This document shows positions 1-10,899 of a stretch of DNA of 34,365 bases, piece by piece. The translations under genes and the position numbers were made by a program. Source of the stretch: Bacillus pumilus (GTDB taxonomy: Bacteria > Bacillota > Bacilli > Bacillales > Bacillaceae); NCBI GenBank assembly GCA_001938995.1, contig MKZN01000023.1, positions 1 through 34,365 on the forward strand. Direction: 5' to 3'. Each line of letters opens with the position of its first letter. The stretch's first letter is position 1. The notes below the pieces were generated by a model. The model was given only the letters and a program-made list of their open reading frames with translations, ran no database searches and was not told the origin of the DNA.

Positions 1-32
1 ACTTCAACCGAATAACTCACTCTTGTCCCCAT
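1..32 (-). CDS. IS3-family transposase OrfA, N-terminal fragment (runs off the window)
   Basis: ATG at positions 32-30 on the minus strand opens a frame reading MGTRVSYSVE before the edge. From memory this resembles the start of IS3-family OrfA proteins (helix-turn-helix DNA-binding subunit) common in Bacillus of the pumilus group. Only about ten codons are visible, so the call depends on the position just inside an IS end and on the identical copy at the right edge. Confidence 0.55.
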   Translation of the reverse strand, partial: MGTRVSYSVE

Positions 33-34
33 AG

Positions 35-99
35 AAAAAACACCTCCACGTCTTATTTCGGATAACAACTATCCGTTTTCAAACTTGAAGGTGTTTTTT
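35..99. terminator. Nested hairpin in the IS leader (left copy)
   Basis: Outer arms AAAAAACACCT (35-45) and AGGTGTTTTTT (89-99) pair perfectly over 11 bp. Inside them CGGATA (59-64) pairs with TATCCG (70-75) around a 5-nt loop. On either strand the outer stem is followed by a T run, so it can act as a two-way terminator between the IS end and the transposase start. Such structures in IS elements usually stop transcription entering from flanking genes. Confidence 0.6.
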
Positions 100-145
100 A
101 TTTGTCTCATCTTATGGGGTCAGTCCCCATCACAGGCACTTTTCT

Positions 146-641
146 TTATGCTGACGTCTGTACAAGGTCAAAAGGTACGGCTTTTGCTGCTTTGACTAAA
201 CGCTTTGGCGTAATGAGGATTTCATTTCCCCATTCGCCCGCCCCGACACCTAATACAGTTTGTTCTAACAGCGATGCATCAATGATCGTGCGGAAACCTT
301 CAGGCTGCCAGCAAAATGGCGGAATCGAGCCAATTCGATAGCCCGTGACTTCAAGTACCGTCTCCGGTGAAGCCATTTTAATATTACGTGAGCCCGCCGC
401 TTTCTTTCGTTTCCCTGATTTGATATGCTGGTCAGCGCCAACCATCACAAGCACGTGCTCCCCTTCCCTGTTTCAAAGATCAATGTTTTGATCATTTGTC
501 TCTCTCGAAAGCCTAATGCCGCTGCTACATTTGTTGCTCCTTTTTCAGTATCAGCAGAAAATGGTTTCACTTCATATGGAATGCCGATCTTGTCCAAAAA
601 GCCATGTGCCGGTAATTTCCTCAATAGATTGAACCCATCAT
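146..641 (-). pseudogene. YbaK/EbsC-type aminoacyl-tRNA deacylase domain gene, frameshifted
   Basis: The minus-strand frame 454-146 carries the C-terminal half of a YbaK/ProRS-associated domain (VMVGADQHIKSGKRKKA, then VTGYRIGSIPPF, then DASLLEQTVLGVGAG). The preceding part (FLDKIGIPYEVKPFSADTE, NVAAALGFRERQMIKTLIF) lies in a different frame and ends in TGA just before the join. One missing G in the GGGG run near 458-465 explains the shift. At the 5' end a good ribosome binding site (AAGGATGAG) precedes ATGATG at 641, but that frame reaches TGA after six codons, so further indels are likely there. The family hydrolyses mischarged tRNA. The stop codon lies 18 bp from the IS boundary. Confidence 0.75.
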
Positions 642-694
642 CTCATCCTTAAGATGTATTCTCCAATGGAAAACCGCTCGACACTTCATCCCCA

Positions 695-703
695 TGCTAT
701 ACT
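695..703 (+). promoter_or_regulatory. Extended -10 promoter element for the MFS gene
   Basis: TGCTATACT is an extended -10 (TGn followed by TATACT at 698-703) lying about 32 bp upstream of the start codon of the transporter. No convincing -35 is seen at 17 bp, which fits an extended -10 promoter. Confidence 0.4.
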
Positions 704-735
704 GAACTTGTTTTTGGAAAGGAGCCGGTGTTGAT

Positions 736-1938
736 ATGGGAAACAGGTTTTGGTTTTATACTAGTAGTAAGAGCCTTCTCATGCTAAGTGATATCGTTTT
801 CGTGATGACCATCACTTTTTTCGTTTATCAAGAGACACAATCTGTTGCCTATGCCGCTGTATTTCCACTGATTAGAACGTTATGCCAGCTGATGGCTGGG
901 CTCATCTCTCCTATGTTGACCGATTTCTTTCAAGCACACCGTCTATTAAAATGGGTTCCTCTGTTACGTCTTTTAATGATCATTGTGTTTACAGCTCAAT
1001 TCCATTTCTTTCAGGAGCATATAGTCTGGCTGTTTATAGCACTCATATTGATTTCCATCACAGGTGGATTGATCAGCCCTTTATTACAGGCGATCATGCC
1101 AATGATTGTACTGGCGAATCAGCTTGTGAAAGCAAATGGTACTGCCTCAATCTTTCATCAAATGGTTCAAATCCTGGGCTATTCGTTTACTGGAATGCTC
1201 GTCGTATCGATTGGTCCTTTCTATCTATTAGGAATTACTTGTCTCATGATTGTTTTATCTTATCTCTTTTTCCTACCCGTTTTACCATTGCTCAAGGAAG
1301 ACGACGTGATTCGAAAAGCCAATACAATGAGCAGTTTCAAAGTTGGCTGGACTGTCATTTGGACAAATAAAACCGTTCGCACCCTGACCTTTATGGATGT
1401 TTGTGAAAATATAGCGGGTGCTGTTTGGATTGGTGCCATTACGCTTGCCTTTGTCACGCAGGATTTAAAGGAAAATGAGGATTGGTGGGGATTGATCAAT
1501 GCTGCTTATTATACTGGTGCCATTTTAGGTGGGTTTTTGGCTGCATGGATGAGTCGTTTCATTCAAAAGCACCTGCTTCTGTCGATGGCAGCAGGTTCGT
1601 TCATCTATGCGGTGCTTACCATCCTCTTTGCACTGAACAGCCTTCCGTGGCTCGCTCTTTTGCTTTGTATCCTGATGGGTCCTGCCTATCAAATTCGAGA
1701 TGTCTCGCAGCAAACCATTCTTCAAACAGAAACATCAGTCCGTGATTTATCAAAGGTCTATTCCGCTCACTACGTCCTTTCTTCTGTATCTGTCGGTTTA
1801 TCCATTTTCTTTGTTGGGTTCATTGCAGATGCTTTTGGGGCAAGATTTGTGTATGTATTAGGTGGTCTGTTTGTACTCGTCTGTTCCAGCATCGCCATCC
1901 TGACATTTTTGGTACAAAAAAGAAGAGCGGCTGTTTGA
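736..1938 (+). CDS. Major facilitator superfamily transporter
   Basis: The 400-residue product is strongly hydrophobic along its whole length, with about 12 predicted membrane segments and short basic loops ending in VQKRRAAV, as expected for an MFS permease of the plasma membrane. It resembles drug-efflux-like MFS proteins of Bacillus, but no residue here fixes the substrate. The start ATG follows AAAGGAG with a 9-10 nt gap. The gene stands alone: a decayed gene lies on the opposite strand upstream and a convergent regulator follows, sharing a terminator formed over its own stop codon. The substrate is unknown. Confidence 0.8.
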   Translation: MGNRFWFYTSSKSLLMLSDIVFVMTITFFVYQETQSVAYAAVFPLIRTLCQLMAGLISPMLTDFFQAHRLLKWVPLLRLLMIIVFTAQFHFFQEHIVWLFIALILISITGGLISPLLQAIMPMIVLANQLVKANGTASIFHQMVQILGYSFTGMLVVSIGPFYLLGITCLMIVLSYLFFLPVLPLLKEDDVIRKANTMSSFKVGWTVIWTNKTVRTLTFMDVCENIAGAVWIGAITLAFVTQDLKENEDWWGLINAAYYTGAILGGFLAAWMSRFIQKHLLLSMAAGSFIYAVLTILFALNSLPWLALLLCILMGPAYQIRDVSQQTILQTETSVRDLSKVYSAHYVLSSVSVGLSIFFVGFIADAFGARFVYVLGGLFVLVCSSIAILTFLVQKRRAAV

Positions 1939-1957
1939 CGCAGCGGCTCTTTTACTT
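1923..1957. terminator. Bidirectional terminator between convergent genes
   Basis: AAGAGCGGCTG (1923-1933) pairs with CAGCGGCTCTT (1941-1951) with one mismatch; a T-rich run follows. The stem spans the stop codon of the MFS gene and abuts the 3' end of the convergent RpiR gene. Confidence 0.7.
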
Positions 1958-2683
1958 TTCTTTTAACATCGCAAACATGTCACGTGCCATCGTTTCTAAA
2001 ATATACACGACGGGTGTTTGTGTGGTGATGTTGGCTCTGTGCATCCGTTCGTCTGTCACGTAATAGGCTATGTTCAAGTCGGAAATACGCGAAATCGTGC
2101 AGTGCTGGTTGTTCGTAATGCTAATGATTGTACTACCTTCTTTTTTTAATTTCGAAATATGATCAATTGTAATCCGATTCTCCCCTGATACAGAAAGTAC
2201 AATCGTGACACTATTGTCTAAATACTGCATATTCATCGGAAAAAATGGATCATTGATATAAAATGAAAATTTTTCTAAACTTGAAAAATACCTTGCGCCA
2301 TATTGCGCCAAAATGCCTGAACTCCCTGTTCCGATAAACAACACATTTTTTGCCTCGGCGATGAGCCTCGCTGCCTCTTTGATTTTCTCCTCAAAGTCTC
2401 CCTTTAGCGTCCGTTCTATAAATTCATAGAGAAAGTGCTGGGTGCTTTTCAAGGAAGGCGTTTGTTCTGATTCTAAATACATTTTGAGCTTCACCTTAAA
2501 TTCCGAAAACCCCTCACAATGAACCTTTCGACAAAAGCGCAAGACAGATGAGGTAGAAATATGAGCGGCATCCGCCAAATCCCGAATCCTCATATAGACG
2601 ACCTTCTCACTATTTTCCATAATGTATCGATATAAAGCGCTTTCTAGTTCATTAAAGCTGGCGATGACTTCACTTGAAAACAT
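1952..2683 (-). CDS. RpiR/MurR-family transcriptional regulator (HTH + SIS)
   Basis: The 243-residue protein has an N-terminal RpiR helix-turn-helix (about residues 1-75, with IRDLADAAHISTSSVLRFCR as the recognition region) and a C-terminal SIS sugar-phosphate-binding domain (about 95-240, with VLFIGTGSSGILAQYGARY and VLSVSGENRITIDHI). SIS domains of this family sense phosphosugars. It is divergent from licH with a 194-bp shared control region, so the plain inference is that it controls licH in response to a phosphorylated beta-glucoside. In B. subtilis licH belongs to a PTS operon controlled differently, so this regulator-enzyme pair is a separate arrangement. Confidence 0.85.
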   Translation of the reverse strand: MFSSEVIASFNELESALYRYIMENSEKVVYMRIRDLADAAHISTSSVLRFCRKVHCEGFSEFKVKLKMYLESEQTPSLKSTQHFLYEFIERTLKGDFEEKIKEAARLIAEAKNVLFIGTGSSGILAQYGARYFSSLEKFSFYINDPFFPMNMQYLDNSVTIVLSVSGENRITIDHISKLKKEGSTIISITNNQHCTISRISDLNIAYYVTDERMHRANITTQTPVVYILETMARDMFAMLKEK

Positions 2684-2707
2684 CTGACTTCTCCTTTCTC
2701 ACTTATC

Positions 2708-2735
2708 TGTTACAAGGTGTTTCTTTTATGTAACA
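2708..2735. promoter_or_regulatory. Candidate operator for the RpiR regulator / licH
   Basis: TGTTACA (2708-2714) and TGTAACA (2729-2735) form a perfect 7-bp inverted repeat with starts 21 bp apart, two helical turns, just upstream of the regulator's start codon. This spacing suits a dimeric or tetrameric HTH protein. The assignment is from position only. Confidence 0.4.
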
Positions 2736-2877
2736 AATCTCTAAATGAGACACTCTTGCCTAAAGACACTGTAGTCATTTACGCATTAGGTGATCTCACG
2801 TTAAGCTAAATATGTAAAAACAAAAAAGCTTTTCTCTATTATAACATTGTGCGTGATATTATTCGGAGGTGCAGAAC

Positions 2878-4206
2878 ATGGCAAAAGGATTAAAAGTTGT
2901 CACAATCGGCGGAGGATCGAGCTATACACCAGAGCTTGTGGAAGGATTCATTAAACGATACGATGAATTTCCGATCAGCGAACTTTGGCTCGTGGATATT
3001 GAAGAGGGTCAAGAAAAGCTTGAAATCGTCGGAAATCTGGCAAAACGAATGGTGAAAAAAGCAGGTCTGCCAATCGACGTTCATTTAACATTAGATCGCA
3101 AGAAAGCGCTTGCGGATGCTGATTTCGTCACAACACAATTCCGTGTCGGACTGCTTGAAGCCCGAATGAAGGATGAACGCATTCCTTTAAAATATGATGT
3201 AATTGGTCAGGAAACAAATGGTCCAGGTGGTCTATTCAAAGGATTACGCACCATTCCTGTCATTCTTGATATTGTCAAAGATATTGAAGAGCTATGCCCT
3301 GACGCATGGCTTGTGAATTTCACCAATCCAGCCGGTATGGTCACAGAAGCGGTGCTGCGTTACTCAAACCACCGCAAAGCCGTCGGCTTATGTAATGTGC
3401 CGATCGGCATTCGCATGGGGATCGCCAAAGGGTTAGATGTAGATGCAAGCAGGGTCGAAGTCAGCTTTGCTGGATTAAACCATATGGTATTTGGACTCGA
3501 TGTGTTCTTAGATGGCAAAAGCGTCATGGATCGAGTCATTGAAGACATGGCAGACCCAAACTCCACCATGTCAATGAACAACATTCAAGCCATCCCGTGG
3601 GATGCAGATTTCTTAAAAGGTCTTGGCGTCATTCCTTGTCCGTATCACCGCTACTACTATAAAACAAGTGAGATGCTGGCTGAAGAAAAGAAAGCTGCGG
3701 AAATCGAGGGAACTCGTGCAGAAGTCGTTCGTGCATTAGAAAATGACTTGTTCGAGCTTTACAAAGACCCTGATCTCGATATCAAACCACCACAGCTAGA
3801 AAAACGAGGCGGTGCCTACTATAGTGATGCGGCTTGTAACTTGATCTCATCGATTTACAACGACAAGCATGACATTCAACCTGTGAACACGATTAACAAT
3901 GGCGCCATCAGTGACATTCCAAGCGATTCCGCTGTTGAACTGAATTGCGTGATCACAAAAGACGGTCCAAAACCGATCGCTGTTGGCGAAATGCCAGTGG
4001 CTGTCAAAGGACTGATTGCTCAAATTAAATCATTTGAACGTGTAGCCGCTGAAGCAGCTGTAACAGGTGATTACAACACAGCACTTGTCGCCATGACCAT
4101 CAACCCACTTGTTCCATCAGATTCCATTGCCAAAAGCATTTTAGATGAAATGCTTGAAGCACACAAAGAGTATTTGCCACAGTTTTTCAATCGAGTGGAA
4201 GCATAA
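2878..4206 (+). CDS. licH: 6-phospho-beta-glucosidase, GH4 family
   Basis: This NAD- and Mn-dependent enzyme cleaves phosphorylated beta-glucosides (cellobiose-6-P type) delivered by a PTS, in the cytoplasm. The N-terminal Rossmann motif is VTIGGGSSYTPELVEG; the metal-binding Cys and His of GH4 are seen in GLCNVPIG and GLNHMVFG, and NFTNPAGMVTEA is also typical. From ATG 2878 the product has 442 residues, as in B. subtilis LicH. An in-frame GTG at 2869 overlaps the ribosome binding site CGGAGG and is rejected as the start. No lic-type PTS genes lie beside it, so the matching transporter must be elsewhere. Confidence 0.9.
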   Translation: MAKGLKVVTIGGGSSYTPELVEGFIKRYDEFPISELWLVDIEEGQEKLEIVGNLAKRMVKKAGLPIDVHLTLDRKKALADADFVTTQFRVGLLEARMKDERIPLKYDVIGQETNGPGGLFKGLRTIPVILDIVKDIEELCPDAWLVNFTNPAGMVTEAVLRYSNHRKAVGLCNVPIGIRMGIAKGLDVDASRVEVSFAGLNHMVFGLDVFLDGKSVMDRVIEDMADPNSTMSMNNIQAIPWDADFLKGLGVIPCPYHRYYYKTSEMLAEEKKAAEIEGTRAEVVRALENDLFELYKDPDLDIKPPQLEKRGGAYYSDAACNLISSIYNDKHDIQPVNTINNGAISDIPSDSAVELNCVITKDGPKPIAVGEMPVAVKGLIAQIKSFERVAAEAAVTGDYNTALVAMTINPLVPSDSIAKSILDEMLEAHKEYLPQFFNRVEA

Positions 4207-4215
4207 ATAAAAAGG

Positions 4216-4248
4216 AAACCGCACTGATCAAGAGTGCGGTTTTCTTAT
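4216..4248 (+). terminator. licH terminator
   Basis: AAACCGCACT (4216-4225) pairs perfectly with AGTGCGGTTT (4233-4242) and is followed by TCTTATTT. It overlaps the 3' end of the convergent gene. Confidence 0.85.
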
Positions 4249-4892
4249 TTGTCTGCAAACAGCCGCTCCATCTGCGGGCGATCATAGTCTAATAACCAAT
4301 GCTTTAAGTCTTGATAGACTGGGCGTAGATCTTCAGGATCTGCCGCGATGAGATCACAGCCTCGATCGTCATATAAATGGAAAATCATCTTTTTGGATAG
4401 ATTGATCAAATAGATTTCATACCCCAATTTCCCTTTCATGATCTGATTTGGTGCGGGAAAATCCTCTTGACATATCGCACGGAGAAGCGGGCGCATCCGA
4501 ATATCCTTCAGCTGGCACTTGATTGTCAATCGCTCTATCTTCAGTGCCTCTTCTATTTCTGGATGCTCATAGGTGAATTGCTTATGTCTCAATCGAAAAC
4601 GCATGTTTCGATCGACATACTTTTGATAAACTAGGAGCTTTCGCTTCGTTAATTCATGTGCATGTTCTGAATAAACATCTGTCACGAGGAACATGTCGTC
4701 TTCTGGATGAAAGGAAGACTTCACAATATCAAAAGCACGATCACCTGCTTTTTCTAACACTTCCGCCTTCTTTCCTAATGACCAATCTGCCACTTCAAAT
4801 CGAAGCCCGTATGGCCATTCATAAAAGAGTGGCGGCGCCAGTAAAAGTTTCGGAAAATAATTGTTTAAAAATAGATCTATTTGATGGCTCAT
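4245..4892 (-). CDS. DUF3885-like protein
   Basis: A 215-residue soluble protein with no signal peptide or membrane segment. Its aromatic, charged sequence (ending LKHWLLDYDRPQMERLFADK) and the N-terminal NNYFPKL...YEWPYGLRFE pattern resemble DUF3885 proteins, which are scattered in Bacillus and sometimes lie near toxin-immunity loci. The function is unknown. The ATG at 4892 follows GGAAGG at a rather long gap. It converges on licH. Confidence 0.6.
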   Translation of the reverse strand: MSHQIDLFLNNYFPKLLLAPPLFYEWPYGLRFEVADWSLGKKAEVLEKAGDRAFDIVKSSFHPEDDMFLVTDVYSEHAHELTKRKLLVYQKYVDRNMRFRLRHKQFTYEHPEIEEALKIERLTIKCQLKDIRMRPLLRAICQEDFPAPNQIMKGKLGYEIYLINLSKKMIFHLYDDRGCDLIAADPEDLRPVYQDLKHWLLDYDRPQMERLFADK

Positions 4893-5009
4893 GTGATGCC
4901 AGTCCTTCCAATGATTTTATGTCCTATTTTACATGACGATGCATAATATAAACAATTGGAAATCATCTGGCATTTCATATATGATGGAAAGAGATGGAGG
5001 TGTGACCCA

Positions 5010-5213
5010 TTGAAAAAATCCAAATGGTTTTTACAAGTGTTCTTCACAGTTTTGATCACAATGTGGATACAGGCTGGACTCGATCAGGCGAACATCATTC
5101 ATTTAACGAATGTTTGGGTGGATGTCACAAGCTGGATCATCATCTTCTTTATCATCTACACTCTTTTCGAATGGACATCGTACATTCTTTCAAAACGAAA
5201 AACCGTTCGGTAA
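5010..5213 (+). CDS. Small two-helix membrane protein
   Basis: From TTG 5010 the product is 67 residues, with two hydrophobic segments (about residues 7-25 and 38-58) separated by a short polar loop, and a basic tail SKRKTVR. GGAGG at 4996-5000 lies 9 nt before this TTG; an ATG at 4956 in the same frame lacks a ribosome binding site and is rejected. No family is recognised. Confidence 0.65.
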   Translation: MKKSKWFLQVFFTVLITMWIQAGLDQANIIHLTNVWVDVTSWIIIFFIIYTLFEWTSYILSKRKTVR

Positions 5214-5388
5214 GCATCCTGTCTAAACTATGAATATGCTTATCGACTGACCATTGATCGTAGATATTCAAGCAAAAATAACTGTGTTGCGCATCTACAA
5301 CCTCATTTCATTCCACATTTCACATTTTATTCCGATAATAGTAGTGAGCACAAATATAGCTTTATGGAGACTAGAAGGAGTGAGGAAA

Positions 5389-5760
5389 ATGTCTGATCAA
5401 CCGAACAATGCAGCACACGAAGAAGAAGAGGATTTTAATGTATACGATATGCTTCCGCCCGCAGGTACCATTATTGGAGAAGCAACCGAAGAAGAAATGG
5501 AAGCGGCTGCGGCACTCGAAGTGAGACATGTCGCATTCATGCGCCTGCAAGACATGTACATTCAGTTTGACGGCTCTTCTTATAAAGATTTATTGAAAGA
5601 CTTCCAAGAATTCGAGTTCGACTCGACCAAGTTCTGGAGAGCCATCGCAAAACGTCTTCAGGTTCCTTACGAATGGCCCATCCGAATCGATCATGCAAAC
5701 GGACCTATTTATATAGGTGAAACGGAAGACAGCCATGAGGTTGTGGAGAATGCAGAGTAA
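5389..5760 (+). CDS. Acidic hypothetical protein
   Basis: The ATG at 5389 follows AGAAGGAGTGAGG closely, so the 123-residue form is chosen over a longer frame opening at 5254. The N-terminal third is very acidic (HEEEEDFNVYDMLPP, GEATEEEMEAAAALE). The C-terminal half is more structured, with LQDMYIQFDGSSYKDLLKDF and RLQVPYEWPIRIDHANGPIY. It is cytoplasmic by appearance. I do not recognise the family. It is monocistronic with its own terminator. Confidence 0.7.
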   Translation: MSDQPNNAAHEEEEDFNVYDMLPPAGTIIGEATEEEMEAAAALEVRHVAFMRLQDMYIQFDGSSYKDLLKDFQEFEFDSTKFWRAIAKRLQVPYEWPIRIDHANGPIYIGETEDSHEVVENAE

Positions 5761-5769
5761 GTGGTCAAG

Positions 5770-5799
5770 ACCCTCCTGTTTGTGACAGGGGGTTTTTTT
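5770..5799 (+). terminator. Terminator after the acidic hypothetical gene
   Basis: ACCCTCCTG (5770-5778) pairs with CAGGGGGT (5786-5793) with small imperfections, followed by a run of seven T. Confidence 0.8.
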
Positions 5800-5828
5800 G
5801 ATAGCTCCTATGCGTGATTTGAAAATCA

Positions 5829-5868
5829 AATAAGCAATATGAGCGTTGTCTCGCCCACATTGCTTATT
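5829..5868 (-). terminator. malA terminator
   Basis: AATAAGCAAT (5829-5838) pairs perfectly with ATTGCTTATT (5859-5868), with partial pairing further in. Read on the minus strand it lies just after the malA stop codon and is followed by TTGATTTTC. Confidence 0.65.
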
Positions 5869-5872
5869 CTCA

Positions 5873-8802
<2,930 letters not shown>

Positions 8803-8841
8803 AAGCAAAACTCCTTTGTTTGATCCATATGTCAACTGTAA

Positions 8842-8855
8842 AGGTAGCGCTTACA
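8842..8855 (-). promoter_or_regulatory. cre site (CcpA binding) upstream of malP
   Basis: Read on the minus strand the sequence is TGTAAGCGCTACCT, which matches the catabolite-responsive element consensus TGWAARCGYTWWCW at 13 of 14 positions. It lies 40 bp upstream of the malP start, where CcpA binding would repress the operon during growth on glucose. B. subtilis maltose genes are known to be under CcpA. Confidence 0.7.
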
Positions 8856-8951
8856 AAATCCAATAGGTTTGACGTATTTAGAAATCAAGTTGTAACATTA
8901 GATTATATTTTCATAGGAAGAAAATATTTTCAGGTTGGGAGGGCAATCGAC

Positions 8952-9716
8952 ATGGTGCTGGATAAGTTAGTGAATGAATACTACGAAGAGTTAAATAAAA
9001 ATGACCTACATATGATTAAAACGATCCATGAACATATCGAAGAAATGAAGGCGATGAAAATTCAGGATCTTGCGAATTATGCACACACATCCATCTCGTC
9101 CATACACCGTCTGGCGAAAAAAATCGGATTCGACGGCTACAGTGACTTAAAGTCTTATATTAAATTAAATCATTTTACTGAAGAAACAACGCAAGATTTA
9201 ATGAAACTGCTTGATCAAGATATTCATCAGACGAGAAAATATATGGAGCAATTAGACTTTTGTCAATTAAATCAACTGATTGATCGTGCACCTTACATCT
9301 ATATTTATGGCACAGGAACCGCACAGCTCGATTTAGCCAATGACGTACAGCGTCAACTATGGTCGCTGCATAAGAAATCTCAAGTCATACGAAGCAAGCG
9401 AGACTTAACAGATGGAATCGTAGAAATTAGCGAGGATGACCTTTTATTTATCATTTCATTATCTGGTGAATCGAAAAATATAGATGAAATCATACAAGTG
9501 ATGAAAACGAGGAATATCAAATTTATCAGCATGACCACATTGAGAAATAATGTACTTGCCCAAAATGCGATGTTTAATATCTATGTCAGCAGCACCCCTT
9601 TTCACTTGTATAACAGAGTCAACAACTCCAGCTTTCTGCCATTTTACATCGTTGTAGATATTATTGTGAGAAAATTTAGTGAATGGAAATTGAACGAATT
9701 GAAAAATAGGACGTAA
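8952..9716 (+). CDS. malR: RpiR-family regulator of the maltose operon
   Basis: The 254-residue protein has an RpiR HTH (about residues 1-75; IQDLANYAHTSISSIHRLAK) and a SIS domain (about 105-250; YIYIYGTGTAQLDLANDVQR, IISLSGESKNIDEII). It resembles B. subtilis MalR (GlvR), an activator of the maltose genes. GGGAGG lies 9-10 nt before ATG 8952, so the in-frame extension from 8820 is not used. Here malR is divergent from malP-malA, which lets it act on a shared 149-bp region. Confidence 0.88.
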   Translation: MVLDKLVNEYYEELNKNDLHMIKTIHEHIEEMKAMKIQDLANYAHTSISSIHRLAKKIGFDGYSDLKSYIKLNHFTEETTQDLMKLLDQDIHQTRKYMEQLDFCQLNQLIDRAPYIYIYGTGTAQLDLANDVQRQLWSLHKKSQVIRSKRDLTDGIVEISEDDLLFIISLSGESKNIDEIIQVMKTRNIKFISMTTLRNNVLAQNAMFNIYVSSTPFHLYNRVNNSSFLPFYIVVDIIVRKFSEWKLNELKNRT

Positions 9717-9778
9717 CAAGTAGCAAAACAGGGATGTCGCTTCCAGCATATGAACTAAATGGCTTAGCTATATAAATA

Positions 9779-9808
9779 AAAAAAAGCCGTTACAATCAAT
9801 ACGGCTTA
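9779..9808. terminator. Hairpin terminator between malR and the ATPase gene
   Basis: AAGCCGT (9785-9791) pairs with ACGGCTT (9802-9808). On the minus strand it is followed by an unbroken T run, so it best serves transcripts arriving from the ATPase gene; on the plus strand it is followed by a looser T-rich stretch after malR. Confidence 0.6.
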
Positions 9809-9819
9809 ATGTCAATTTT

Positions 9820-9920
9820 TACGTTTTATATAGCATGGCGATAACACCAAAGATGAACCCCATAGCCGAGGCGTCATTCCTTCTATATTGGCGTAAATTA
9901 GCTCTTCTGAAAACTTTATA
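9820..9920 (-). pseudogene. Possible remnant of a small membrane-protein gene
   Basis: One minus-strand frame between two stops ends in NDASAMGFIFGVIAMLYKT, a charged stretch followed by one hydrophobic segment, which looks like the tail of a small membrane protein. It has no usable start codon or ribosome binding site. It may be a relic or chance coding. Confidence 0.25.
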
Positions 9921-9924
9921 TCAT

Positions 9925-10665
9925 TCAATCCTCTTTGAGCAAATGATCTAACATGGATGTACGGTTTTCTAAAAAATATTTGGTCAGTTGATAGTGCTCC
10001 GTCATTTCATAGCGTATTTCCTCTATTTTCTCCCCATCAAAATTTAAAATCGTTGCTCCCGGATACCCTAACAAAATTGGAGAGTGGGTAGCTATGATAA
10101 ATTGTGAATGACTCTTTGTCGAGAGGTCGTGAATCATCTTCAATAATCCTAGCTGTCTAGCTGGAGAAAGTGGAGATTCTGGTTCATCAAGTAAATAAAG
10201 AGCACTTTTTCCGTTAAAACGGTTATGAAATAAAGATAAAAAGGATTCTCCATGAGACTGTTTATGCAATGGTGTGCCTCCATAAGGTGCATAAACATCT
10301 TCACCGCTTTCTTGATTTAGAGTATCTAAATATGAGGCGAAATGATAGAAGGATTCAGCTCTTAAAAAGAAACCGTTTGTTATTTTAGGTCGCCAGGATA
10401 AACGCAAATAGGCACCTAGTGTCGTTTCCTCTATATGTTTAGTATACAAATTATTTCGGCCACCGCTATTTAAATGAAAACCACAACTATCCGCAATAGA
10501 CTCTAGTAAAGTTGACTTACCTGATCCGTTTTCACCAACAAAAAATGTGACATTGTTTGTGATTTTGAGTTCATCTAAATTTTTTATAACCGGAACACAA
10601 AAAGGATATTCATCATAGGATGTTATTTTTTCTTTAAGTAAAGTTATTTTTTGTAAAGTTATAAT
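9925..10665 (-). CDS. AAA/ABC-type ATPase (RecF/OLD-like) with a non-canonical start
   Basis: The frame gives about 246 residues with every ABC-ATPase motif in order: Walker A GENGSGKST (about residue 44), signature-like SHGESFLSLF, Walker B ALYLLDEPES and switch histidine IIATHSPILL. It is therefore a full-length soluble ATPase, not a fragment. No ATG, GTG or TTG occurs before codon 73; a TTG there (10449) would remove Walker A. The open frame begins after a TGA, and AGAGGTGA directly precedes ATT (10665) and ATA (10662), so initiation at ATT or ATA, or loss of an ATG by point mutation, is inferred. Function is unknown; relatives occur singly or in defence and repair loci. Confidence 0.7.
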   Translation of the reverse strand: MITLQKITLLKEKITSYDEYPFCVPVIKNLDELKITNNVTFFVGENGSGKSTLLESIADSCGFHLNSGGRNNLYTKHIEETTLGAYLRLSWRPKITNGFFLRAESFYHFASYLDTLNQESGEDVYAPYGGTPLHKQSHGESFLSLFHNRFNGKSALYLLDEPESPLSPARQLGLLKMIHDLSTKSHSQFIIATHSPILLGYPGATILNFDGEKIEEIRYEMTEHYQLTKYFLENRTSMLDHLLKED

Positions 10666-10824
10666 AGCTCACCTCTTAGATATGTGTCACCTTCTTATGA
10701 AGATTATACCAAATGTACCTGTTATTCTGTAAAACAGATATTAAACGTCTATTTGATGAAATGGACACCTATTGAACGAGGTTGTTGTATTTACCAAGCT
10801 TAATAAGTGTTTTGCCTTTTCAGA

Positions 10825-10880
10825 AATGAAAAAAGCCAAATCTGAGTTAAACCTACTTAAGGTCAACAGATTTGGCTTTT
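10825..10880 (-). terminator. hxlAB terminator
   Basis: A perfect 14-bp stem, AAAAGCCAAATCTG (10831-10844) with CAGATTTGGCTTTT (10867-10880), lies just after hxlB and is followed on the minus strand by a T run. The segment 10666-10824 between the ATPase gene and this stem holds no gene that I can support. Confidence 0.85.
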
Positions 10881-10899
10881 ATATCAATCATTCGTTCTC

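Larger units (their letters stand above)
1..127 (-). mobile_element. 5' end of an IS3-family insertion sequence (left copy)
   Basis: This segment is the exact reverse complement of positions 34239-34365. It holds an IS terminus ending in GGGACTGACCCC (read on the minus strand; TGACCCC-type ends are typical of the IS150 branch of the IS3 family), an untranslated leader with a hairpin, and the first codons of a transposase OrfA running off the left edge. Identity with the right copy stops precisely at position 127, where the base outside differs, so this marks the IS boundary within a base or two. The rest of the element lies outside the window. The family assignment rests on the terminus and on the first residues of OrfA. 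Confidence 0.8.

Noticed and set aside
882..1370. 162-codon open frame inside the MFS gene
   Set aside because: Same-strand shadow of a clear membrane transporter, with no ribosome binding site and no family resemblance.
2869..2877. GTG start giving a 445-residue LicH
   Set aside because: The GTG overlaps the ribosome binding site CGGAGG; ATG 2878 has proper spacing and gives the family's usual length.
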